From: Streptomyces halobius
GTDB taxonomy: Bacteria > Actinomycetota > Actinomycetes > Streptomycetales > Streptomycetaceae
Direction of reading: 5' to 3'
Assembly: GCF_023277745.1 (NCBI RefSeq)
Contig: NZ_CP086322.1
Location: 4,526,001 to 4,590,000 of the forward strand
DNA: 64,000 nucleotides
Shown here: in pieces, positions 8,535 to 17,233 of the stretch
Numbering within the stretch: the first letter of the stretch is position 1
How the letters are laid out: each line of letters begins with the position of its first letter
Program-made: the position numbers and the translations under genes
The notes under the pieces: model-generated
The model's input: the letters and a program-made list of their open reading frames with translations, nothing else
Told to the model about the DNA's origin: nothing
Databases searched by the model: none

Positions 8535-8990
8535 TCACCGGGACCGGCAGCACTCCTGCGCCACCGAGACGAAGGTCCGCTTCGCGCGTTCCAGTTCGTC
8601 CGGCCTCTCATGGCGTCGCAGACAGTCGACGAGGTGCTGTGCCGCCTCGGCGGCGGCGGGCGGGCCTTCCAGGAGTACTCCGCCCAAGGCGCGTTGCAGC
8701 AGGACGGCGTCGTCGGCCTGACCCCGTCCGTTCCGTTCGGTGAGGATCCCGGCCTCCGCGGCTCCGAGGAACTCCGCGTAGCTCTGGCGACGAAGGGCGA
8801 ACTCGCGGTGGCCGGACTCGGCCCGCAGCGTCATGCGCACCGATTCGAGCAGCGCGTCCGCCTGACGGTCGCCCGCGTGGCGTGCCGCAGTGGCCTGCCG
8901 GATGCCGGCGCCGCGGGTGTACCAGCCGGTCACCACGCTGCCCGCGATCGCCGATCCCGCGGCGATCAGTGCGATTCCCCAGTCACTCAT
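8535..8990 (-). CDS. hypothetical protein with one N-terminal membrane segment
   Basis: The 151-residue product starts MSDWGIALIAAGSAIAGSVV, a single membrane anchor. The rest is an Arg/Glu/Ala-rich soluble part predicted to be largely helical, possibly coiled coil. GAGGAT lies eight bases before the ATG. Proteins of this build are widespread and unassigned in Streptomyces. No function is proposed. Confidence 0.6.
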   Translation of the reverse strand: MSDWGIALIAAGSAIAGSVVTGWYTRGAGIRQATAARHAGDRQADALLESVRMTLRAESGHREFALRRQSYAEFLGAAEAGILTERNGRGQADDAVLLQRALGGVLLEGPPAAAEAAQHLVDCLRRHERPDELERAKRTFVSVAQECCRSR

Positions 8991-9184
8991 GCCGCCATCC
9001 TCGCGATCAGCCACGGCATGCCGCACCGTCCTTGCCGAATGTGCGGCGTGGATCACTCTCGGCGACCTTCGAACAGCGAGCGATAGGATCGCTTCATGTC
9101 GCCCGACGACGCTATGGAACCCACCCCGACCTGCGTAAACAGCTGTGTCCGCCCGCCGGTTCCCAATAGACTGAACACTTACGG

Positions 9185-9300
9185 CGACGGGCGACGGGCG
9201 ACGGGCGACGGGCGACGGGCGACGGGCGACGGGCGACGGGCGACGGGCGACGGGCGACGGGCGACGGGCGACGGGCGACGGGCGACGGGCGACGGGCGAC
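9185..9300 (+). repeat. heptanucleotide tandem repeat (CGACGGG)n, about 16.5 copies
   Basis: The unit CGACGGG is repeated without visible error from 9185 to 9300. It lies directly upstream of the 9334 gene, in whose frame the sequence stays open through the repeat as far as a TGA near 9169. A 7-base unit changes frame with each copy gained or lost. Confidence 0.95.
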
Positions 9301-9333
9301 CAGCGAGCGGTTCTGTTCGCGGCTCGGTCGGCG

Positions 9334-10947
9334 GTGGCCCTGTATCGCCTGCTCGACGTTCTCCCCGTCTTCTCCGGTGACGACCGGATCACCCGCCTGT
9401 TCACCCTCGTCCCCGGGTCCGACTTCGGAGCCGACGCTCTCTCCGCGATCGACACCCTCGGAGGCCGCATGGTGCCGTGGAGCGAAGCGCGCGGTCACAC
9501 GTACGACCTGGTCGTCGCCACGAGCCCGAAAGGCGACCTGAGGCTGCTGCGCGGCCCGCATGTCCTCCTGCCGCACGGCGCGGGCTTCAACAAGTCGATC
9601 CCCGGCGAAGGCTCGGCCGACTCGGCGTCCGGGCTGGACCCCGCGTATCTGCGACGTACCGACCACGACGCTCCGATAGCGCTGCACGCCCTGGCCCATC
9701 CCGATCAGGTCGCCAGGCTGGCAGCCACGGACCCGCGGGCCGCCCGGCACGCGAAGGTGATCGGCGATCTCACTCTGGAACGCGTCCTCGCTTCGTCGTC
9801 CCTACGCGACCGCTACCGGGCGGCGCTGGGCACCGGGGCCCGCAAGCTGCTGGTCCTGGTCTCCACGTGGGGGCCCGAGTCCCTCGTCCGGCAGCGCCCC
9901 GGACTGCCCGCCCGGCTCGCGACCCAGCTGCCCCACGACGAATACCAGTTGGCGCTCGTGGTCCATCCCAATGAGCGCAGCCTGCTCGGGACGTACGAAC
10001 TGACCGAGCGCCTGGCGCCGGCCCTCGACGCAGGGATGATCCTCCCGGATCCGCACGAGGAGTGGGCCTCCGTCCTGATCGCCGCCGATGCCCTGGTCAC
10101 CGACCACGGATCGGCCGCCCTGTACTACTGCGCCACCCAGGACCGCCCCGTCGTGAGCGTCCACCGAGGCGGCGGCGAACTGATCCCCGGCAGCCCGATG
10201 GGCGTACTCCTCGACCGGATACCGCAGTTGGGACGCGCCGGAAACATCGCGGACGCGCTGCGGGCGTACCGGCCGGGCCCCGGGCGCGCCGCCGCTCAGG
10301 CCGCCTTCGCGCCCCCCGGTGAAGCCGTGGACCGCCTGCGAACCGAGCTCTACGCCCTGCTCGGTCTCGCGCCACCCACTCACGACTGCACACCCCGGCC
10401 GCTGCCCTCGCCCGCGCCCGCCAGACATGTCCCCGCGGCGTTCGACGTCCACGTGGAGACCACCGCGGCCGGCGTCCAGATCGCCCGGCGCCCGGCCGGC
10501 ACCGGGCTGCCCGGCCACCACCTGGCCGTGGAGCACGGCGCCGTCGGCGAACAACTCACCCGTTCCGCCGGCCTGTTGTACCGTCGTCCACTCCCGGGGT
10601 CCGCCGCCCCCGTGGACCTGGCCTGGACCGCCGACGGGTGGACTCGGCACGCACTGTCCGCTTACCCGGGCTGTCGTTCGGCGGCGGCCCTGCTGCCGTC
10701 CGGCGCGTGCCTGCTCAGAGTCCGCGGTCATGAGCAGACGTACGCCGTCCAGGTCGAACCCCGGTACGAAGGAGGCCGGATCGTACGGATCGACCCAGCC
10801 GTCGCGCTGTCGGCCGTACACGCCCGACTGGTCTCTCCTCAGCCCGCCCCGGACAGCCGCACCACGATGAACTGCCTCGTCGGAGAGCGGACTTTCCGCG
10901 TCGTCCTCCGCCCGGCCACGAACACCGAAGCCACGCAGGTGATCTAG
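9334..10947 (+). CDS. GT-B-fold transferase-like protein, 5' end adjoining a tandem repeat
   Basis: The first ~340 residues look like a GT-B transferase of the CDP-glycerol glycerophosphotransferase/glycosyltransferase kind. There is an early Rossmann-like half (YDLVVATSPKGD, GPHVLLPHGAGF). A second half has LLVLVSTWGPESL, LALVVHPNER and ADALVTDHGSAALYYCA, the last matching the TDYSSxxFD-type donor-binding region. The last ~190 residues are of unknown type. GTG 9334 has no clear ribosome site. The frame continues upstream through QRAVLFAARSA, which looks like real coding text, and then enters the CGACGGG repeat. The true N-terminus may therefore have been replaced by the repeat. The TAG stop lies inside the 107-bp palindromic element. 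Confidence 0.6.
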   Translation: MALYRLLDVLPVFSGDDRITRLFTLVPGSDFGADALSAIDTLGGRMVPWSEARGHTYDLVVATSPKGDLRLLRGPHVLLPHGAGFNKSIPGEGSADSASGLDPAYLRRTDHDAPIALHALAHPDQVARLAATDPRAARHAKVIGDLTLERVLASSSLRDRYRAALGTGARKLLVLVSTWGPESLVRQRPGLPARLATQLPHDEYQLALVVHPNERSLLGTYELTERLAPALDAGMILPDPHEEWASVLIAADALVTDHGSAALYYCATQDRPVVSVHRGGGELIPGSPMGVLLDRIPQLGRAGNIADALRAYRPGPGRAAAQAAFAPPGEAVDRLRTELYALLGLAPPTHDCTPRPLPSPAPARHVPAAFDVHVETTAAGVQIARRPAGTGLPGHHLAVEHGAVGEQLTRSAGLLYRRPLPGSAAPVDLAWTADGWTRHALSAYPGCRSAAALLPSGACLLRVRGHEQTYAVQVEPRYEGGRIVRIDPAVALSAVHARLVSPQPAPDSRTTMNCLVGERTFRVVLRPATNTEATQVI

Positions 10948-11050
10948 GCCCTGTCGTCAAACTCCGGTCGTTCGCCCGAAGGGCGGGCCCCGCTGGGAGG
11001 TGCCCCAGCGGGGCCCGCCCTTCGGGGGGAAATTCGACGACAGGGCCTAG
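10944..11050. mobile_element. 107-bp palindromic MITE-like element that also acts as terminator
   Basis: Perfect 15-base inverted ends (CTAGGCCCTGTCGTC at 10944-10958 and its complement at 11036-11050) flank an inner hairpin. The hairpin has 21-base perfect arms (10977-10997 and 11004-11024) and a 6-base loop. The TAG in each end is the stop codon of the convergent genes on both sides. The inner hairpin should terminate transcription from both directions. The bounded, symmetric form suggests a small non-autonomous element. No transposase is nearby. Confidence 0.7.
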
Positions 11051-13083
11051 ACCAGGCCGTTGCTCCGCCGGAGGGCCCGGGCCGCCGTACGGTGCTCCTC
11101 GGCCTCCGCCAACTGCCCTTCGGCTGTGTTCAAGTCCGCGAGCGCGTCGTGGACGCGTGCCAGATCGAAGCCTGAGCGGCGCCTGCCGGCACGCCCGAGC
11201 GACTGCTGGTACAGATCACGGGCCTCGTCCGCCCGACCGAGGCGGTGCAGGACACCGGCGAGGGCGAACGCCGAGCGTCCGATCAGCCTCTCGCGCTTCT
11301 CCGCCACGAACCCGGTGTGCGCCTCGGACAGCAGACGATGCGCTGTCTCAAGGTCGCCCACCTTCGCGCTCGCCTCTCCCATCCGGTAGGTCTGGAGCAG
11401 GACGCCGTAGGGGTTGGGGATCTCCCGGTGCATGTCGCGGGAGCCGGCGAAGTCGGCCAGAGCTGCGCTCCACTCACCCCGTACGCCCTTGAGCATGCCG
11501 CGGTGCTCGACGGCCGACGCGGCGAGCTTGCGGTCCCGTTCGGAGTCCCCGAGCAGTGCAAGGGCGGACATCGCGCCGTCGAGCTGGACCGCGGCCTCGC
11601 TCAGCTCTCCCGACTCCCACAGCGGCCTGGCCAGCTGGCAGCGTGTGCGCACCAGCCACCCCGCGTTCCCCCCGTGCCGGACTGCCGAGTCGACGGCGCG
11701 CCGGAAGACCTCGACGACCTCGGACTGGTGGGGACGGTCCAGGGCATGCGTCCACACGGGCTCGGACAGGGCCACGACCTCGGTGTCCATCCCACGGCCG
11801 TGGGCCAGGCGTGAGCACGCGAACAGCACATGGCGTTCCTCGTCCAGCCAGCGGGCCGCGCGTTCGGCGCGCTCAGCCCGTGCTTCGTCGTCCACGGCCG
11901 CTTCCGGATCTTCCAGTGGAACGTCCGGCACACCTGAAACAGGGCCGAAAGAATCCCCTACGGTCAGCCGACGGCCGGCGGCGAACCGGTCGGCCAGCTG
12001 GGCCTGCCGTACGAACCAGCGCAGCAGCCTCACCTGCGCCTCGGCCACCTCCCCCTCCGTCGCCTCCCGGCGGGACCGGCGCAGGGCGTGGCCGCGCTGC
12101 GGCCCGGGCAGCCGCATCTGGCCGGCCTCCGTCAGCGACAGCAGACGCAGGTCCAGTAATCCAGCCCGGTCCAGCTCCTCCAGGGCGTCCTGGCAGGCCT
12201 CCGGTCCCAGCCCCGACAACGCGGTGGCGGAGTGGAGCGTGAACGTCTCACCGGGGTGGTGCGGAAGCAACCGGTAGAGCAGGGCCGCCGGGCGGGACAG
12301 ATCGGCGTATGCCGCGTCCCAGATGTGCTCCACGCCGGACACGCCCTTCTCGTCCAACTCGGCCTGGAGATCGGCGAGGATACGGGAGAGCGGACGCAGC
12401 CGGTGCGTGCGCACCCACCGGCCCGCCACGTGCAGCGCCGCGGGGAGGCCGTCGCACAACCGGACCACCGCCCGCGCCGCCTCCGGGTCGGCGGCCAGCC
12501 GGTGGTCACGGACGATCAGCTCCAGCAGTTCCGTTGCCGCCCGCTCCTCCAGCGGCGGCAGCGCCAGATCCACCGCGGCGCCGGCTTCGAGCTCGTGGAG
12601 CGGACCATGACTCGTGACGATCACCACGCTGTCGCCCGACGCCGGAAGCAGGGGGACGACCTCCGAGGCGTACCGCGCGTTGTCCAGCACGAGGACCAGT
12701 TTCGCGTCGGAGGTCCTGTTCCAGTACTGCCTGCACCGAGCCGCGTACTGGGCCTGCACCTGGTCCGGCGCCACATCGAGGGAGTTCAGCAACTGGGAGA
12801 GCACATCACCGGGGTCCAGCACGCCGTCCGCCCGGAAGTCTTCGAGGTCGACGGACAGCACACCATCGGTAAAGGGGTAGCGGTCGAGCAGAGTGCGGGC
12901 GATCAGTCCGGCCAGCTCCGTCTTTCCCAAGCCGCCCGGCCCGCTCAGCGCCAGGACCAGCGGACGGGAACGGCTCCGCCAATCCGTCACGGCGCGCACG
13001 GCACGCTCCCGCTCATCGTCACGGTTGACGAAGTACACCGGCTCCGGCGGAAGTTCGACCCTCACAACAGTCCCCTCGACCAT
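11047..13083 (-). CDS. STAND-class NTPase with NB-ARC-like and TPR-like regions
   Basis: The 678-residue product has a P-loop GPGGLGKTE at residues 48-56 and a Walker B LVLVLDN near residue 130. An NB-ARC/winged-helix region follows (LCDGLPAALHVAGRW). The second half is a helical repeat array of TPR type. There is no N-terminal effector: the protein begins ~20 residues before the NACHT/NB-ARC core. Such proteins are signal-transducing switches; in Streptomyces many are SARP-type regulators without the DNA-binding domain, or defence-related. ATG 13083 is used here; a GTG about 18 bases downstream follows GAGGGG and is also possible. It stands alone, so no target is evident. Confidence 0.8.
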   Translation of the reverse strand: MVEGTVVRVELPPEPVYFVNRDDERERAVRAVTDWRSRSRPLVLALSGPGGLGKTELAGLIARTLLDRYPFTDGVLSVDLEDFRADGVLDPGDVLSQLLNSLDVAPDQVQAQYAARCRQYWNRTSDAKLVLVLDNARYASEVVPLLPASGDSVVIVTSHGPLHELEAGAAVDLALPPLEERAATELLELIVRDHRLAADPEAARAVVRLCDGLPAALHVAGRWVRTHRLRPLSRILADLQAELDEKGVSGVEHIWDAAYADLSRPAALLYRLLPHHPGETFTLHSATALSGLGPEACQDALEELDRAGLLDLRLLSLTEAGQMRLPGPQRGHALRRSRREATEGEVAEAQVRLLRWFVRQAQLADRFAAGRRLTVGDSFGPVSGVPDVPLEDPEAAVDDEARAERAERAARWLDEERHVLFACSRLAHGRGMDTEVVALSEPVWTHALDRPHQSEVVEVFRRAVDSAVRHGGNAGWLVRTRCQLARPLWESGELSEAAVQLDGAMSALALLGDSERDRKLAASAVEHRGMLKGVRGEWSAALADFAGSRDMHREIPNPYGVLLQTYRMGEASAKVGDLETAHRLLSEAHTGFVAEKRERLIGRSAFALAGVLHRLGRADEARDLYQQSLGRAGRRRSGFDLARVHDALADLNTAEGQLAEAEEHRTAARALRRSNGLV

Positions 13084-13692
13084 CCGCAGTGCCCTGCACG
13101 CACTGCCCGACGATCATGCACTCTAGAGAGTTTCGCCGCCCGGCGTCCGATATCTCCGAAACCCGGGAGCCCCGGACCTCCGCGGAGGCAGCAAGTCCGG
13201 GCTGACGATGCTGGCGTAGTCATGGGCGTAGCACGCGTCGCGGTCCCGCTGTGTGTGTTCCGTGCTGCGCCGTCAAAAGGCGTCCGCGCTCCCCTTGCGC
13301 TCCCCCTGTCGCGTCCGGTGACGCTCCAACGCCGCACAGCGACCCCAGCCCATACACCGAACCGGTCTTGTCGGCATCGAACAATGCCGAGGCGGCGCGA
13401 GCGATGGCGGGCGGGGCAAAGGTCGCCGCAGCGGTGGATCGCTCAGGGATGCGGCGGCGGAGGCGTTCGCGGCCCTACGGGCTGGGAGTCGCGGAAGGCG
13501 AGCGGCTCGTACGCGTACTTCACGGCCCAGCCGGACACGGCGCACGTCCGGTGCGGCGAACGTGAGTTCCCGGGGCGGGTGATGCGCGACGGCGAGTGGC
13601 TCGGCTGACCGGGGCCGCAGGCCGTTGCCCCGGCCGCCACGCACCCCTCCAGCCTGTGGAGACATCGACTGGAGGGTTGTTCCGCGCGGCGC
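13084..13692. other. about 600 bp with no confident gene
   Basis: A plus-strand frame ending at 13608 reads ASGSYAYFTAQPDTAHVRCG and then GRVMRDGEWLG, which has protein-like composition. It lacks a start or ribosome site and is probably a remnant. The right end carries downstream sequence of the minus-strand MFS gene. Confidence 0.4.
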
Positions 13693-14943
13693 TCAGTTCC
13701 GATAGCGGGCGCGGCCCACGGCCGCGGCGATGGTCAGCGGGATGGTCAGGACCGCGGCCGTCAGGAACATGCCCCGGTAGGCGTGGTGTTCGGCGGGCTG
13801 GGCGGCGAGGGCGCTGGCCAGCGCACTGCCGACGTACAGGGCCAGACCGAACATCGCTACGCCGGTGGCGCGGGCCGTCGGGGACAGGGCGGTGGCCCAG
13901 GATTGGACCGTGGAATGCATGAACGACCAGCCGCCACCGAGCAGCAGGGCGCACGCCACCAGTGCGGGCACTGACGTACTGGTCGCGGCGAGGCCGAAGG
14001 CCACCAGCATCTGCACCCCACCGGCCACGATCAGCCACACCGGCGACCAGCGCCCTACCAGCCGCTTGACGATCTGCGCCGCGGTCATCGAGCCCACTCC
14101 GTAGAGCGCGGACACTGCGCCGGCCAGCGTCGCCGAGGCTCCCTGGACCTCCAGCGCCGGCGCGATATAGGTCAAGAAGCCCAGCAGGACGGCGCCTTCG
14201 AGCATCGCGACGGCCATCACGTACCACTGCCAGCGGGAGCGCAGCACGACCTTGAACGGGGCGAACAGCGCACCGGACGCCTCGCGCGGCGGCTCCGGCA
14301 GCCGGCGCAGGGCGACTGCCAGATAGGCGGCGATCAGGCCGGGCAGGGCGAAGACCAGGCGCCAGCTGACGTAGTGCGCCAGCGCCCCGGCGATGACGGT
14401 CGCCACGGCGGTGCCCAGTGCGAACGCGGTCATCAGCTCGCTGAGCGGGCGCTGGCGGACCGCGGCGGGCACGGTGTCCCCGACGTAGGTGATGGACGCG
14501 GCGATGGACGCGGCGAAGAACGCTCCGGCCGCTGCACGGGCCACGATCAGGACCGTCGGGTTGGGTGCGAGCACCGAGGCGAGTGCGGCGACGGCGGCGC
14601 CGGCCAGCGAGAGCCGCATCACCCGCACCCGCCCCAGCCGGTCGCTCGCCAGGCCCCATATCGGCTGCATCAGTCCATACGCGAGGAAGTAGCCGCTGGC
14701 GGCAAGCATCACCGTGGGGAGCGGTGCGCCCAGCTGGGCGCCGATGAGCATCACCATCGGCGTGATGCAGAAGCGGTCGAAGTTGCTGACGAAGCCGGCG
14801 GTGCGCAGCAGGCGCAGCGAGGCGGCAGGCATCGGCGGGGCGGTCGGGCCGTAGGGGGACGTGGCGGCGGTGGCTGGAGGGGGTGTGGGAGTGGGTGTGG
14901 GAGTGGGTGTGGGAGTGGCTGGGGGTGAGTCGGTGGTGTCCAT
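13693..14943 (-). CDS. MFS exporter (12-TM drug/metabolite efflux)
   Basis: The 416-residue product is a major facilitator with 12 predicted membrane helices. The conserved loop 2-3 motif is present as GLASDRLGRVRVMR, and the antiporter-like region YVSWRLVFALPGLIAAYL follows. The N-terminus is a cytoplasmic tail containing a Thr-Pro dipeptide run. ATG 14943 follows AAGGAG at proper spacing. It is divergent from an XRE-type regulator across 164 bp, an arrangement typical of substrate-induced efflux. The likely role is proton-coupled export of a small hydrophobic compound. Confidence 0.85.
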   Translation of the reverse strand: MDTTDSPPATPTPTPTPTPTPPPATAATSPYGPTAPPMPAASLRLLRTAGFVSNFDRFCITPMVMLIGAQLGAPLPTVMLAASGYFLAYGLMQPIWGLASDRLGRVRVMRLSLAGAAVAALASVLAPNPTVLIVARAAAGAFFAASIAASITYVGDTVPAAVRQRPLSELMTAFALGTAVATVIAGALAHYVSWRLVFALPGLIAAYLAVALRRLPEPPREASGALFAPFKVVLRSRWQWYVMAVAMLEGAVLLGFLTYIAPALEVQGASATLAGAVSALYGVGSMTAAQIVKRLVGRWSPVWLIVAGGVQMLVAFGLAATSTSVPALVACALLLGGGWSFMHSTVQSWATALSPTARATGVAMFGLALYVGSALASALAAQPAEHHAYRGMFLTAAVLTIPLTIAAAVGRARYRN

Positions 14944-15107
14944 GGGGCTCCTTGTGTCCATGCCTGCCGATGCTGTCGGCCCGGCAGGCACCAGCCCATC
15001 ACCGCAGGCCGGCCGCGTGGTACCGCAGCCGATTACCCTTGCTCACACCCTGCGGGCACGGTGTACGACCCCAGGAGCAGGTCGACAGCGCTAGAGGGAG
15101 TGGGCGC

Positions 15108-15929
15108 GTGCACGGAAGCAGGTCCGACGGCCCGCGCCGCGAACTGGGCGCGTTTCTGCGCTCTCGCCGTGAGCGGCTGGCGCCCGCCGACGTGGGGCTG
15201 CCCGGCTCGCCGCGGCGCCGCACCCCGGGGCTGCGGCGCGATGAGGTCGCGGAGCTGGCCGGGGTCAGCAGCTCCTGGTACGCCTGGCTGGAGCAGGGCC
15301 GGGTGCGGACGTCGGAGCAGGTGCTGCGGTCGGTGGCGCGGGCGCTGCAGCTGAACGCGGACGAGACTGCGCATGTGCTGTCGTTCGTGGAACACACCGC
15401 GCGGGCCGGGCGCCCGCCTGGATGGGTGTCGCGCAACCTGCTGTCGCTGGTGGAGTCGCTGGCACCGAACCCGGCGGTGGTGCTCGACCCGCACTGGGAC
15501 CTGCTGGCCTGGAACGCGGGGTACACCGCGCTCCTCACCGACCTGGCACGGCTCGCGCCCAAACAGCGCAATCTGCTGTGGCTGGTCTTCCGCTGGCAGC
15601 CCGCCCGTACGCTGCTGGCCAGTTGGGAGTCGGAGGCGCGGAGTCTGCTCGGCCAGTTCCGGGCGCAGGCGGCCCGGTACCCAGAGGACGGCAGGTACGC
15701 CGAGGTCGCCGGGGAACTGCTGGCCGATCCGGACGCCGCCCGCTGGTACGACCGCCGGGAGACCTCGGCGTTCCACCCCGCCGTACGACATTTCCGGCAC
15801 CCGGTCGCCGGTGATCTGCGGCTGCGGTACGTCAAACTCGCCGCCGTGGACGAGCCGGGCCACCACCTGCTGGCCTACCTCCCCGACGACCCGGCTACGG
15901 AGAAGGCGCTGCAGGCGCTCATCGAGTGA
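15108..15929 (+). CDS. XRE-family regulator with MmyB-like ligand domain
   Basis: The 273-residue product opens with an HTH_31-type DNA-binding domain: LGAFLRSRRERLAP, then LRRDEVAELAGVSSSWYAWL at about residues 45-64. A C-terminal MmyB-like PAS-type ligand domain follows (NPAVVLDPHWDLLAWNAGY, LRYVKLAAVDEPGHHLLAYL). Family members bind small molecules or fatty acids and control neighbouring efflux or oxidoreductase genes. GTG 15108 has a GGGAG site eight bases upstream. It is divergent from the MFS exporter, which it probably regulates. Confidence 0.85.
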   Translation: MHGSRSDGPRRELGAFLRSRRERLAPADVGLPGSPRRRTPGLRRDEVAELAGVSSSWYAWLEQGRVRTSEQVLRSVARALQLNADETAHVLSFVEHTARAGRPPGWVSRNLLSLVESLAPNPAVVLDPHWDLLAWNAGYTALLTDLARLAPKQRNLLWLVFRWQPARTLLASWESEARSLLGQFRAQAARYPEDGRYAEVAGELLADPDAARWYDRRETSAFHPAVRHFRHPVAGDLRLRYVKLAAVDEPGHHLLAYLPDDPATEKALQALIE

Positions 15930-15972
15930 GCCGGTGTCCCGGCCGGGCCCCGTAAGGCGGGCAGACAGGCGC

Positions 15973-16011
15973 GACGGCCCGGCCGCGGCGGTGAGCCACG
16001 GCCGGGCCGTC
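15973..16011. terminator. hairpin terminator between convergent genes
   Basis: The arms GACGGCCCGGCC (15973-15984) and GGCCGGGCCGTC (16000-16011) are perfectly complementary over 12 bases with a 15-base loop. They lie between the plus-strand regulator and the end of the minus-strand biosynthetic operon. Confidence 0.65.
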
Positions 16012-16126
16012 CTCTTCACCGTCACCGGTGTACCGCGGGGCCGGTACGCCAGGAGGTGGGCATCGGGTGGTGAGGTGTCCGGGCGCGTGAGGTGTCAGGG
16101 CCTGCGCGGTGCCAGGACGTGTGGCG

Positions 16127-17233
16127 TCAGGACGTCAGCACCGCCTTCATCACCGATCCGTCGGCGACCGCGGCGAGCGCGTTGGCGTGCTCCTCCAGCG
16201 GGAAAGCCGTCACCAGGCCCGCCAGGGCGAACCGGGCGGTCAGGGCCGGCAGCAGGCGGACGTACTCGACGAGATGGGCGCCGGTGAATGCCCAGGAGCC
16301 GACGACGTCGAGCTGCCGGTGGACGATCTGGTGCGGGTTGATCAGGGTGTCCCCGGCGTCCGTGTACTGGCCGATGATCAGGTAACTGCCGCCCCGGCGG
16401 GCCAGGGTGAGGCCCTGCCCGACGGCGGCTGGCACCCCGGCGCACTCGATGACCAGGTCGGCGCCGTCCCCGCCGGTGGCCTCCCGCACCTTCCGCAGGA
16501 CCATCTCGGGGTCGTCGACGCCGGCGATGTTCAGGTGGACGTCACCGATGCCGGCCGCGCGGGCTCGGTCCAGCCGGGCGGCCGGACCGCCCACGACGAT
16601 GACCTTGGCGGCGCCGGCCAGCTGCGCGAACGCGGCCGCCGCCAGCCCGACCGGGCCGCTGCCCTGCACCACGACGGTCTCGCCGAGCCGCACCGGCCGC
16701 CGCTCGTAGAGCGCGTGGGCCACGGTGGGTCCGGCGCAGGCCAGCGACATGGCGGCGAGCGGGTCGGTGCCGTCGGGCACCTTGATCACGGTGGTGCCGG
16801 GCTGCAGCACGATGTGGTCGGCCCAGGCACCAGAGAGCTCCGGACCGTCGCCGAGGGCGCGGTTGACGCCGTAGGTGCGGCGCCGCTCGCACAGGGTCGG
16901 CTCGCGGTGCAGCCGGCAGGGCGGGCAGACGCCGCAGGCGATGGAGGAGGCCCACATCACCGTGTCGCCGGCCGCAAGCGGCGCCCCGGCGGCGTCGTGG
17001 TGGGTACCGGCGCCCAACGCCTGTACCACACCGAGCCCTTCGTGTCCGAGCGTGAGCGGTATGGGGATGTCCAAGTGGCCCTGCTGCAGGTGCAGGTCGG
17101 TGCCGCAGACGCCGCCGTATCCGCAGGCGACGATCAGGCCGCCGTCGGGGGCCTGCGGCAGCGGGAACTCCCGCAGCCGCAGCGGCTTGCCGAACTCCTC
17201 CAGGACGACGGCGCGTCCGGTGCGCCGTGTCAT
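16127..17233 (-). CDS. zinc-type medium-chain alcohol dehydrogenase
   Basis: The 368-residue product is an MDR dehydrogenase. It has the catalytic-zinc site (CGTDLH; GHEGLG), a structural-zinc Cys cluster (CGVCPPCRLHREPTLC) and a Rossmann GSGPVGLAAAA. It should oxidise an alcohol to an aldehyde or ketone, or the reverse, with NAD(P). Its ATG overlaps the stop of the upstream dioxygenase gene by four bases, and it is the last gene of the operon. With the SDR two genes upstream it may carry out a two-step redox conversion. The substrate is unknown. Confidence 0.85.
   Translation of the reverse strand: MTRRTGRAVVLEEFGKPLRLREFPLPQAPDGGLIVACGYGGVCGTDLHLQQGHLDIPIPLTLGHEGLGVVQALGAGTHHDAAGAPLAAGDTVMWASSIACGVCPPCRLHREPTLCERRRTYGVNRALGDGPELSGAWADHIVLQPGTTVIKVPDGTDPLAAMSLACAGPTVAHALYERRPVRLGETVVVQGSGPVGLAAAAFAQLAGAAKVIVVGGPAARLDRARAAGIGDVHLNIAGVDDPEMVLRKVREATGGDGADLVIECAGVPAAVGQGLTLARRGGSYLIIGQYTDAGDTLINPHQIVHRQLDVVGSWAFTGAHLVEYVRLLPALTARFALAGLVTAFPLEEHANALAAVADGSVMKAVLTS

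Noticed and set aside
9185..9300. CRISPR-like array
   Set aside because: The repeat unit is only seven bases with no spacers, so it is a simple tandem repeat.
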